NCBI GenBank assembly: GCA_044337705.1
Contig: JBIINB010000101.1
Span: 1-15,799, forward strand
Source of the DNA: JBEISR01 sp044337705
GTDB taxonomy: Bacteria > Planctomycetota > Planctomycetia > Pirellulales > Pirellulaceae
Length of the DNA: 15,799 nt
Direction: 5' to 3'
Below the pieces are notes generated by a model. It was not told where the DNA came from, ran no database searches, and saw nothing but the letters and a program-made list of their open reading frames with translations. How positions within the stretch are numbered: position 1 is the stretch's first letter; the number at the start of each line of letters is the position of its first letter. Below are positions 1-7,451 of this stretch, piece by piece. A program made the position numbers and the translations under genes.

Positions 1-163
1 TCGTCCCAAGCGGCACGGGCATCCCGCCCGCAATGATCGTTGTCTGAAGTGGCACGGGCGTCCCGCCCGTGAAGGTCATCGTCCCAAGCGGCACGGGCAT
101 CCCGCCCGCAATGATCGTTGTCTGAAGCGGCACGGGCATCCCGCCCGTGAAGGTCGTTGTCAT
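1..163. repeat. 39-bp tandem repeat array with 78-bp higher-order A-B period
   Basis: Four complete 39-bp units start at 8, 47, 86 and 125, each opening AAG(C/T)GGCACGGGC. Units 1 and 3 (type A) are identical over all 39 bases. Units 2 and 4 (type B) share a different second half (GTGAAGGTC) and differ from each other at six positions, two of them at the array edge. The true period is therefore 78 bp. Bases 1-7 match the tail of a B unit, so the array continues to the left of the window. In unit 4, CACGGGC (131-137) and GCCCGTG (143-149) form a perfect 7-bp inverted repeat around ATCCC; type A keeps only a 5-bp core. This resembles the GC-rich intergenic hairpin repeats common in Pirellulaceae. 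No gene is claimed here. Confidence 0.9.
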
Positions 164-182
164 GGCCTAGGCGGCCATGACA
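158..182. repeat. Perfect 10-bp inverted repeat at the array edge
   Basis: TGTCATGGCC (158-167) and GGCCATGACA (173-182) are exact reverse complements around the 5-base loop TAGGC. The left arm overlaps the last bases of repeat unit 4. There is no T-run on either side, so it is not a standard intrinsic terminator. It may be a backup structure behind the terminator at 216-256, or the boundary of the repeat element. Confidence 0.75.
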
Positions 183-215
183 CTGGTGAGGTGCCACGGT
201 TGCTATCGCCCAGCG

Positions 216-256
216 AAAAAAAACGCTTTGAGAATCCCATAAGAATCGCAAAGCGT
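216..256 (-). terminator. Rho-independent terminator of the DUF1559/lipoprotein pair
   Basis: Read on the minus strand, ACGCTTTG (256-249) is followed by an 18-base loop and then CAAAGCGT (230-223), an exact 8-bp stem. Eight T residues (223-216 on the minus strand) follow directly. It begins 34 bases past the stop codon of the lipoprotein gene, in the correct orientation. The long loop is unusual, but stem plus T8 is convincing. Confidence 0.85.
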
Positions 257-290
257 CTGCAACTGTTTCAAGCCGGTGGCGATCGAAAGC

Positions 291-833
291 TTACTTGGGA
301 GCGGAAGTGGAGCAATCGCTCTTGAGGTCAAAGTCGAACTTCGGCGTCGTCTTGGATACTTCGACGGAGATCTTGGGATCGCTGTTGTAACAGGCCGGAA
401 CCTTACCCGGACCAGCGGCATCCTTGGCGATTTCGATCACATCCCCATCGGCTGTCTCCCTCGCTTCCCCGTCGTCCCCTTCCTGGGGAATCACCGAAGC
501 TGCATCCGATACTCCGGCGGCTCCGCCACCCGACTTGGGTACGAACCGAACCTTCTTGCTGCCAGGAGTGACGCCCGACTTTCGGTTGTTGAGCATCATC
601 TTGTAGTTACCTGACGCATCGGTGACGCCGAAGGAGTACTGAAAAGGGTTATCCTCGAAACGGACTTCGACCCCTTCGACAGGCACTCCATCGACCATCA
701 CGGTGCCGGTAATGTCGACCAGGTTCAGCTTCGCGTAATCGGCATCACCCGGTCCCGAGCAACCGGCAAGGAACAAACCAAAGCCGGCAATCGACACGAA
801 CCGGCGCCGTTCGAACAGAACTCGAAAACTCAT
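291..833 (-). CDS. Small secreted lipoprotein, carboxypeptidase-regulatory-like
   Basis: Predicted 180-aa lipoprotein. From the start at 833 it has a basic n-region (RVLFERRR), a short hydrophobic stretch (FVSIAGFGLFLAGC) and a lipobox with the acylated Cys at residue 25, so it should be membrane-anchored and face the periplasm. The first third (ITGTVMVDGVPVEGVEVRF, then SFGVTDASGNYKM) matches the beta-sandwich carboxypeptidase-regulatory/transthyretin-like fold frequent in planctomycete surface proteins. The rest is Gly/Asp/Lys-rich with two further cysteines. An in-frame ATG at 854 would add seven residues, but nothing resembling a Shine-Dalgarno precedes it; AAAGGG (844-849) precedes 833, so 833 is preferred. 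It lies 76 bp downstream of the DUF1559 gene on the same strand and shares its terminator, a pairing seen repeatedly in planctomycetes. The molecular role is unknown; the fold suggests binding or structure rather than catalysis. Confidence 0.82.
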   Translation of the reverse strand: MSFRVLFERRRFVSIAGFGLFLAGCSGPGDADYAKLNLVDITGTVMVDGVPVEGVEVRFEDNPFQYSFGVTDASGNYKMMLNNRKSGVTPGSKKVRFVPKSGGGAAGVSDAASVIPQEGDDGEARETADGDVIEIAKDAAGPGKVPACYNSDPKISVEVSKTTPKFDFDLKSDCSTSAPK

Positions 834-909
834 CTGGCAATAACCCTTTCCCATCCATTCGATAGCGGTCCAGTCACGGAGAAAATCGCTTTGCTCTCTC
901 CGGAAAGAA

Positions 910-1863
910 TTACTCGTCCAGAATCGCCACTTCGGCTCCGTCGCGCGAACCCAAGGGCTGGTAAACGTTCATGTCGATGCCATCTGCGATGAACCGCACG
1001 GAACCGTCTCCCAGTGCAAACATCGCACCGCCACGGTGGTAGCTGCCAAACGACATTTCCATCAACTGTCCGCTAAGGGCTGGGTCGCGAAGCTGCGCGT
1101 TCATGCGGGCGATGGTGCTGCCTGAAGCTTCCGTGAACTCGGTGCCACCGGTTCCGCCGGCGCAGTTGCAGGGATCGATCTGGGGGCTGCCGATCACCCA
1201 GAAGTCCATCCCCTGATCGTCCTTGACGAATTCCGGATCGGTCAGCGACTCTCCGATCATGATCGTGTTGGAGAGCCCGTCCGGGATCTCGCCGAACTGA
1301 ACACTCTTGCAACCGAAGAACAGTCCGTTGAGGTCGACCATCTCGAACGACTTGGTGTTGGCAAGTGGGCGGGTTGAGGTGTCATCGGAACTGATGTCGC
1401 TGCCACCGTTACCACGGTAGCTGGCAGGGACGCGACGGGTGATGCCGTTGTAGTTGTAGGTATCCTTCAGAGCCATGCTGGGGCACTTGAAAACACTCAG
1501 ATTCGTTTCGCACGCGGCTCGGTTGGGCCCGGTGGCGGAGTCCCAGTTCCCCAGGCCGCTCTCCTGAAAAAGCAGCGTGTTGTGCAAATTGGTCTGCTCG
1601 ACGTAGGGAAGAATCAACGCACTCCATAGCGTTCCGTGGGTGTTCCAGCCAAAGGGGAGCCCCTTGAATGAGGACTCGTAGTTCATCATCGCTAGGCCAA
1701 TCTGCTTCACATTATTACTGCAGCTCATCCGGCGAGCGGCTTCGCGGGCTGCCTGGACGGCGGGAAGCAACAAACCAACCAGGATCCCAATGATGGCAAT
1801 TACCACCAGCAATTCGACCAGGGTAAACGCCGGACGCACCCGAGAGGGAACAGAACGATTCAC
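910..1863 (-). CDS. DUF1559 prepilin-like protein with H-X9-DG C-terminus
   Basis: Predicted 317-aa pseudopilin-like protein. Near the N-terminus it carries the type IV pilin methylation signal RPAFTLVELLVVIAIIG, with cleavage expected between Ala and Phe and Glu at +5, followed by the hydrophobic helix LVGLLLPAVQAAREAARR and SCSNNVKQIGLA, typical of planctomycete DUF1559. The C-terminus contains HRGGAMFALGDG, an exact H-X9-DG motif, then SVRFIADG. The family is expanded to dozens of paralogues per planctomycete genome; a surface or pseudopilus role is inferred, not shown. The start is the GTG at 1863 because AGGAGG lies 7 bases upstream. The longer frame from ATG 1911 adds 16 residues, has no such site and would place extra sequence before the leader peptide. 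It is first in a two-gene minus-strand unit with the lipoprotein at 291-833. Confidence 0.93.
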   Translation of the reverse strand: MNRSVPSRVRPAFTLVELLVVIAIIGILVGLLLPAVQAAREAARRMSCSNNVKQIGLAMMNYESSFKGLPFGWNTHGTLWSALILPYVEQTNLHNTLLFQESGLGNWDSATGPNRAACETNLSVFKCPSMALKDTYNYNGITRRVPASYRGNGGSDISSDDTSTRPLANTKSFEMVDLNGLFFGCKSVQFGEIPDGLSNTIMIGESLTDPEFVKDDQGMDFWVIGSPQIDPCNCAGGTGGTEFTEASGSTIARMNAQLRDPALSGQLMEMSFGSYHRGGAMFALGDGSVRFIADGIDMNVYQPLGSRDGAEVAILDE

Positions 1864-1870
1864 GCGACTT

Positions 1871-1876
1871 CCTCCT
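1871..1876 (-). promoter_or_regulatory. Strong Shine-Dalgarno that fixes the GTG start at 1863
   Basis: The minus strand reads AGGAGG, then a 7-base spacer, then GTG at 1863. This is the best ribosome-binding site on this strand. It lies inside the longer ATG-1911 frame, so it argues for the shorter protein. Confidence 0.8.
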
Positions 1877-2071
1877 GCAAAGCGATGAATAAGGACAATT
1901 AATCCCAGCATTGCGGGATTTTAACGAATCCCTGCCAAGCGATGGTGAGGATTCGATGAAGAAAGCGGGATGGAAGTTCATCCAATCGCGATTTTGCTCA
2001 CTGACCCGCGCAGTTCTCCAAGTTGCTTCAGTTTGACGTTGCCGGTTGCTTGGGGTATGGTGAAAAGGATT

Positions 2072-2092
2072 CCCTTGAAACCGCTTCAAGGG
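2072..2092. repeat. 8-bp perfect inverted repeat in the cytochrome gene leader
   Basis: CCCTTGAA (2072-2079) and TTCAAGGG (2085-2092) are exact complements around ACCGC. It lies about 150 bases before the chosen ATG at 2246. It could be a dimeric-regulator operator or an mRNA stem; no T-run follows, so it is not a terminator. Confidence 0.6.
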
Positions 2093-2245
2093 GATTTCCC
2101 GCCTCAAGGCTTGCGGTTGTTCGGGATTTTGGGCTCGACGTCTGGATCTCCAGAAAAGCGATTCCTGTCTCGATGCGACCATTCGCCCCAGGGGTCTTGC
2201 CCCTCGGAATTGCATCCATCGGTTCTCACTCCCGAGAGCGTTGCC

Positions 2246-5200
2246 ATGATTGGTCGTATCGCATTTCCATGCCGTTTGTTGCAGCCTGCTGATACCGCTA
2301 AGTGCCGGGGTTCGCTTCCAGCCAGAATACGTCGAACTCTGGAGACCGCGTCTCTGTTAGCGATCCATTTTCTGCTCTTAGGAACCTTTTCGTTTGCTGA
2401 AGAGACTCCTGCGGCGGTCGAAACGGTCAGCTATCAGAAAGATGTTCTGCCGATCTTCCGGGCGCAGTGTGTCGGGTGCCACCAGCCTGCAAAAGCGCAG
2501 GGTGGCTTTGTGATGACCGACTTCGCCAAGCTGCTTGCGGGTGGAGAGTCGGGCGAGGCTGCGATCGTCGCAGGCAATGTCGAGGCGAGCCATCTGCTGG
2601 CAGAAATCGTGCCGATCGATGGCAAGGCGGAGATGCCCAAGAACGCGCCACCCCTGACCGAATCTCAGATCGACCTGATCCGTCGCTGGATTGCTCAAGG
2701 TGCTGTCAACGATCTGGTAGAGCGGGCGGCGCCGTTTGACGCCCAGCATCCTCCGGTCTATCGCCAGGCCCCAGCGATCCCATCGATCGATTTTTCACCC
2801 GATGGCCAGTGGATGGCAGTGGCAGGCTACTACGAAGCGCTTGTTTTCCAGGTATCCGACGGTTCGCTGAAAACACGCTTGGTGGGAGTATCCCCTAGAG
2901 TGGAATCGGTTCGTTTTTCTCCGGACGGGGCGCGGCTGGCAGTTGCCGCCGGTTCACCGGGACTTTCGGGCGAAATCCAGGTCTGGGACTGGCAAGCCGG
3001 CCAGCTGACTCTCAGTCAGTCGGCAGGTTTTGATACCCCCTTTGGCCTCAGCTGGTCGGGCGATGGGAAACTGCTCGCCTACGGTTCCACCGACAATGTT
3101 GTTCGCGCGATCGATTCCACTACCGGCCAGCGTGTGCTCTATCAAGGAGCCCATGAGGACTGGCCCCGGGCGACGGTCTTCACGGTCTCTGGCGAGCATC
3201 TGATTTCGGCCGGTCGCGACATGACGGTCAAGCTGACAGAAGTGGCTACCGAACGCTTCATCGACAACGTGACTTCGATCACACCGGGTGCACTGCGTGG
3301 TGGAATCAGCGCGTTGGCCCGCCATCCTTTGCGGGATGAAGTGCTGGTGGGTGGGTCGGATGGGTCCCCCAAGCTCTACCGCGTCTTCCGGCAGACTGCC
3401 CGGCAGATCGGTGACGATGCGAACTTGCTGCGAAAGCTTCCGGAAATGCCGGGCCGTATCTTCTCGGTGGCGATCAGCCCTGACGCCAAGTATCTGGCTG
3501 CTGCAAGCACACTGGACGGACGCAGTCAGGTGCGTGTCTGGAGCTATGACATTGAGGGGCAATTGCCGGAGGAGATCAAGGCGATTCAGGCCAAGCGAGT
3601 CATGGCGCGATCGGCTGCCGAGAAGACGAAGTTGGATCAGTACGTAACCACCGAACCCCAGCCGATTGGAACCTGGGAGGTGCCGGCCGCCGTCTATTCG
3701 ATCGCCATCGACAACCAGGGCCGGCTTGCAGCAGGAGCGACCGATGGCCATCTGCGGCTGTGGGAGATCGCCTCCCAGAAGCCTCTAGCTGACTTTTCGG
3801 TCGTGCCGGCTCAGTCGGGAGCCCAGGCGGCCACCGAAGATCACTTTGCTGCGGACTACCGAAAGCATCTCGATGCTCTTCCGGTTGAGCCAGTGGCTGC
3901 TTTGGCGACTGTGCCCCGAGCGATCGATCCGGTGACGTTGACCAAAATCTCCGTTCTACCTGAACGAATCGATCTCTTGGCCTGGCATCACTCCGCCCAG
4001 CTGATCGTGCTGGGGGAGACCGCGTCGGGCGAGTCGATCGATGTGACGCACCTAGCCACCTACCCCGCCGAAAACCCGTTTGTTCGTGTCTCCCCGCTGG
4101 GAGTCGTTCGACCGGTCGGGGATGGCGATGGTGCACTGGAGTTGAAGGTGGGCACTCTGGCCGCCAGTGTGCCATTGCATGTCGAAGCCTCGGCGATCAG
4201 TCCGGTCGATTTCGTACGGGACGTCAATCCTGTTCTGTCACGACTGGGATGCAACCAGGGAACGTGCCATGGAGCTCAGGCTGGCAAGAATGGGTTCAAA
4301 CTTTCCCTGCGGGGTTACGATCCTCTTTATGATGTCCGTGCTCTGACCGATGACTTGGCCGCTCGCCGGGTCAATCTGTCGTCGCCTCACGAGTCGCTGA
4401 TGCTCTCCAAGCCATTGGGGGCGGTTCCCCATGCGGGCGGCACGCTGATGAAGCAGGGAGATCCTTCTGCTTCGGTGATCGAGCAGTGGATCCGCCAGGG
4501 AGCTCCGCTCCAACTGGATACGCCTCGCGTGGTCAAGCTAGAGGTACAGCCGGCCAACCCGATTGCCCAGTTGGAAGGGGATCTTCGCCAGATGCGCGTG
4601 ATTGCTACCTACGCCGACGGCAAACAGCGCGATGTGACGCAGGAAGCCTTCCTCGAGAGCGGCAATTCGGAGGTGGCGATTCTGGCAGGTCGCGGGCGCG
4701 TGCAGGCGGTCCGTCGCGGCGAAGCCCCTCTGCTGGCTCGCTTTGAAGGAGCTTACGCTGCCACCACGCTGACGGTGATGGGCAATCGCGATGCTTTCGT
4801 CTGGCAGGATCCTCCCGTGTGGAACGCGATCGACCAGCATGTTGCCGCCAAGTGGCAGCGGATCAAGACGCTGCCGTCGAGCGTCTGTAACGATGCGGAA
4901 TTCATCCGAAGGGTCTATCTGGATTTGGTCGGTCTGCCGCCGACGGCCGAACAGGTGCGAGCTTTCCTCTACGATCCACGAAACACGCAGGAAAAAAGGC
5001 GGGTGCTGATCGATCAGCTACTAGCCAGCGACGAATATGTCGACCACTGGACCAACAAGTGGTCCGACCTCCTGCAGGTCAACAGCAAGTTCCTCGGGAA
5101 GGAAGGGGCGCAAGGGTTCAAGGACTGGATCCGTGGACAGATCGCAGCCAACACGCCCTACGATCAGTTCGTCAAGTCGATCGTCACCGCATCGGGGTCC

Positions 5201-7441
5201 AACCGCCAGAACCCACCTGCTTCCTACTACAAGATCCTTCGCACGCCGGAGGAGATTCTCGAAAACACGTCGCATCTCTTCCTGGCGGTGCGATTCAACT
5301 GCAACAAATGCCACGACCATCCATTCGAGAAATGGACACAGGACCAGTACTACCAGACTGCGGCCTACTTCGCGCAGGTAGGGCTCAAGAAGGATCCCGA
5401 AAGTGGCGACAAGGCGATCGGCGGCACGGCAGTCGAAGGGGCCAAGCCGCTTTGGGAAGAGGTCTTTGACAAGCCGGATGGGGAAATGACTCATCAACGC
5501 ACCAGCGCCATCGCGCCCCCCCAGTTCCCTTATCCGGTTGCGATGGAAGCGTCCGAGCCGACTCCGCGAAGGACTCAGTTTGCAAGTTGGCTTACCAGCC
5601 CTTCAAATCCCTATTTCGCTCGCAGCTACGTCAATCGGCTGTGGGGCTACCTGTTGGGTACGGGCCTGATCGAGCCGCTGGATGACATTCGCGCCGGCAA
5701 TCCACCAAGCAACCCCGAACTGCTGGCGTACCTGGAGAAGGAATTCATCGACCATAAATTCGATGTCAAGCATGTGCTGCGACTGATCTGCAACAGCCGA
5801 ACGTATCAGTTGTCTCTGGAGTCGAATGACTGGAACAAGGATGACGCGCTGAACTATTCGAAAGCCAAGGCACGGCGACTACCCGCCGAAGTGCTCTACG
5901 ATGCGGTCCATCGCGTCACCGGGACCAGGTCGGAGATCCCAGGGCTTGCCGCCGGTGCCCGTGCTGCCTCGCTGGCCGATGCGGATGCCCAGTTGCCCGA
6001 TGGTTTCCTCAACAACTTGGGCCGTCCCGTCCGCGAGAGCGCCTGCGAATGCGAACGCTCCAATGACCTCCAGCTTGGTGGGGTGATGGCACTGGTCAGC
6101 GGTCCGACGATCGGATCGGCGATCGGTGCACCACAGAACGATCTCCATCAACTGGCCCAGTCGACCGAGGATCCCAAGGCGATGATCGCCGAACTGTTCC
6201 TGCGAGTGCTGAACCGACCAGCAACCGACGCCGAGATCGCCATTGCGGAGAAGACGATCGAAAGGGTGCAGAGCGACCATCTGCAACTGGTTCAGACACT
6301 CGCGGAGAAGGAAGTGTGGTGGGCTGAGGAGAAGGCGAAGCGCGAGCAGGAGCGACTGAAGAATCTGGAAGCGGCCCAGCAGGAAGCGGTCGCACGCACC
6401 GAAGAAATCAAGCCGGAGAGGGAGCGTCTGGAGAAGGAACGAGCCGACCGGATCGCAGCGGCAGAGGCAGCTAAGAAGCAGTACCTGGATCAGCTGTCAG
6501 AGTCCTTCCATCAGTATCTGGCTACCAAGGCGGCTCCTACTTCGTGGATTCCGCTGGCCGCAACCCAGCTTTCGACCACGCAGGGGGGCAAACTGATCCC
6601 GCAGGCGGATCGGTCGATTCGTGCAGAAGGATCTCAGGAAAAGGGAATCTACCAGGTGACCACTCAGCCAGGGGTTTCGCGGATCACCGGCGTGCGACTG
6701 GAAGCCCTGCCAGTCCCTGAAATTCCAGGAGGAGGCCCCGGTCTGCCGGCCAATGGCAATTTCGTCGTGACCGAATTGGAAGTGCTGGCCGGACCGATTT
6801 CTGATCCTAAGCAAAGAACGCCGCTGAAGTTTGTCAAAGGACTTACCGATTTCGATCAACCAGGCTTCTCCGCTGGAGCCCTGATCGACGGGAAGAACAA
6901 CGATCAGGGGGGATGGGCGGTTGCGGAAACCGGTTCGGTTGAGCACTGGGCGGTGCTGCAGTTGGACAAACCGCTTGACTTGCCCGCCGACTGGGTGCTC
7001 GAATTCAAGCTGCACCAGGTGCACGAGGCGAAGGATCATCGCCTGGCGAGGTTCCGGTTGAGCGTCACTGCGGCCGATGGAGATCTGCCGCTAGGACTTC
7101 CCGAGACGCTGTCGGCGCTGGCTCGTTTGCCGAAAGAAGACCGAGCCGGACCGGCGTTCGAAGGGGGGTTGGCGTACTTCCGGAAGGTCGATCCAGGCAT
7201 CCGGGAAAAAGATGCTGCCATCGGGGCCGCGTCTACACCCGTGCCACCGGATGAACCACTATTGGCAATCAACAAGCGAATCGAACGGCTGCAGCAACCC
7301 ATCGGCGACGATTCGGCCCTGCTGCGTCTGAGAAGTGATGTCGAACAAAGTGCGCTCCAGGTGAAGCAGGCGCGGGTGACCGTAGCGGAAGATTTGACCT
7401 GGGCATTGATCAACAGTCCGGCTTTCCTCTTTAATCACTAG
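2246..7441 (+). CDS. Giant PSCyt1-WD40-Ig-PSCyt2-PSD1 planctomycete cytochrome protein
   Basis: Predicted exported 1731-aa protein. Signal peptide: basic n-region (ARIRR, residues 26-30), hydrophobic 34-51, cleavage after Ala51. Domains in order: PSCyt1 haem domain with CVGCH at 75-79; WD40 propeller about 170-510 (repeated SPDG and VWD/LWE motifs); Ig/BIG2-like about 567-648; second cytochrome-like segment with CNQGTCH at 669-675 (CX4CH); BIG2-like about 762-846; DUF1549/PSCyt2 about 858-1048 with CNKCHDHP from 1019; DUF1553/PSD1 from about 1109; Glu/Lys/Ala-rich coiled coil 1346-1417; a beta-rich, ligand-binding-like domain about 1430-1620; and the PSD1 C-terminal tag WALINSPAFLFNH at the end. 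The start is ATG 2246, with GAGAG 7 bases upstream; the frame is open from 1970 but that part is not protein-like. PSCyt1-WD40 and PSCyt2-PSD1 often occur as separate genes, so the fusion is notable. It is co-transcribed with DUF1501 downstream. A periplasmic redox or degradative role is inferred; the substrate is unknown. Confidence 0.92.
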   Translation: MIGRIAFPCRLLQPADTAKCRGSLPARIRRTLETASLLAIHFLLLGTFSFAEETPAAVETVSYQKDVLPIFRAQCVGCHQPAKAQGGFVMTDFAKLLAGGESGEAAIVAGNVEASHLLAEIVPIDGKAEMPKNAPPLTESQIDLIRRWIAQGAVNDLVERAAPFDAQHPPVYRQAPAIPSIDFSPDGQWMAVAGYYEALVFQVSDGSLKTRLVGVSPRVESVRFSPDGARLAVAAGSPGLSGEIQVWDWQAGQLTLSQSAGFDTPFGLSWSGDGKLLAYGSTDNVVRAIDSTTGQRVLYQGAHEDWPRATVFTVSGEHLISAGRDMTVKLTEVATERFIDNVTSITPGALRGGISALARHPLRDEVLVGGSDGSPKLYRVFRQTARQIGDDANLLRKLPEMPGRIFSVAISPDAKYLAAASTLDGRSQVRVWSYDIEGQLPEEIKAIQAKRVMARSAAEKTKLDQYVTTEPQPIGTWEVPAAVYSIAIDNQGRLAAGATDGHLRLWEIASQKPLADFSVVPAQSGAQAATEDHFAADYRKHLDALPVEPVAALATVPRAIDPVTLTKISVLPERIDLLAWHHSAQLIVLGETASGESIDVTHLATYPAENPFVRVSPLGVVRPVGDGDGALELKVGTLAASVPLHVEASAISPVDFVRDVNPVLSRLGCNQGTCHGAQAGKNGFKLSLRGYDPLYDVRALTDDLAARRVNLSSPHESLMLSKPLGAVPHAGGTLMKQGDPSASVIEQWIRQGAPLQLDTPRVVKLEVQPANPIAQLEGDLRQMRVIATYADGKQRDVTQEAFLESGNSEVAILAGRGRVQAVRRGEAPLLARFEGAYAATTLTVMGNRDAFVWQDPPVWNAIDQHVAAKWQRIKTLPSSVCNDAEFIRRVYLDLVGLPPTAEQVRAFLYDPRNTQEKRRVLIDQLLASDEYVDHWTNKWSDLLQVNSKFLGKEGAQGFKDWIRGQIAANTPYDQFVKSIVTASGSNRQNPPASYYKILRTPEEILENTSHLFLAVRFNCNKCHDHPFEKWTQDQYYQTAAYFAQVGLKKDPESGDKAIGGTAVEGAKPLWEEVFDKPDGEMTHQRTSAIAPPQFPYPVAMEASEPTPRRTQFASWLTSPSNPYFARSYVNRLWGYLLGTGLIEPLDDIRAGNPPSNPELLAYLEKEFIDHKFDVKHVLRLICNSRTYQLSLESNDWNKDDALNYSKAKARRLPAEVLYDAVHRVTGTRSEIPGLAAGARAASLADADAQLPDGFLNNLGRPVRESACECERSNDLQLGGVMALVSGPTIGSAIGAPQNDLHQLAQSTEDPKAMIAELFLRVLNRPATDAEIAIAEKTIERVQSDHLQLVQTLAEKEVWWAEEKAKREQERLKNLEAAQQEAVARTEEIKPERERLEKERADRIAAAEAAKKQYLDQLSESFHQYLATKAAPTSWIPLAATQLSTTQGGKLIPQADRSIRAEGSQEKGIYQVTTQPGVSRITGVRLEALPVPEIPGGGPGLPANGNFVVTELEVLAGPISDPKQRTPLKFVKGLTDFDQPGFSAGALIDGKNNDQGGWAVAETGSVEHWAVLQLDKPLDLPADWVLEFKLHQVHEAKDHRLARFRLSVTAADGDLPLGLPETLSALARLPKEDRAGPAFEGGLAYFRKVDPGIREKDAAIGAASTPVPPDEPLLAINKRIERLQQPIGDDSALLRLRSDVEQSALQVKQARVTVAEDLTWALINSPAFLFNH

Positions 7442-7444
7442 GAG
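7440..7444 (+). promoter_or_regulatory. Shine-Dalgarno overlapping the upstream stop codon
   Basis: AGGAG overlaps the TAG stop (7439-7441) of the cytochrome gene and sits 7 bases before ATG 7452. This supports that start and suggests translational coupling of the two genes. Confidence 0.8.
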
Positions 7445-7451
7445 TCCTCAC

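Larger units (their letters stand above)
1864..2245. other. Divergent intergenic/leader region (382 bp)
   Basis: This region separates the minus-strand DUF1559 gene from the plus-strand cytochrome gene and must hold promoters for both. An open frame runs through it from 1970 into the cytochrome gene, but its translation lacks any domain or signal-peptide character, so it is treated as noncoding. Structures seen are AATCCC/GGGATT (1901-1906/1915-1920), the stem at 2072-2092, and AGGGG/CCCCT (2190-2194/2200-2204, 5-base loop). I could not identify a confident -35/-10 pair on either strand. Confidence 0.6.

Noticed and set aside
47..66. Sigma-54-like promoter in repeat unit 2 (TGGCACG box)
   Set aside because: The -24-like TGGCACG is present, but the -12 position reads TCCCGC rather than TTGC(A/T). 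The match is a by-product of the GC-rich repeat.
1..163. CRISPR array
   Set aside because: There are no variable spacers: the whole 39-bp unit is repeated and the second halves alternate between two fixed sequences. No cas gene is present.
2..320. Open plus-strand frame through the 39-bp repeats (RHGHPAR-type repeat peptide)
   Set aside because: The unit length is a multiple of three, so a frame without stops stays open automatically. There is no start codon or ribosome site in the window and the tail runs antisense through a terminator and the lipoprotein gene.
1970..2245. 92-residue N-terminal extension of the cytochrome protein
   Set aside because: It lacks domain-like sequence, would bury the signal peptide in the interior of the protein, and overlaps the region needed for divergent promoters.
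3600..4175. Long minus-strand frames inside the cytochrome gene (for example 2954-3751 and 3600-4175)
   Set aside because: They are antisense to a gene with continuous recognisable domains. Their translations are Arg/Pro-rich shadows without motifs.
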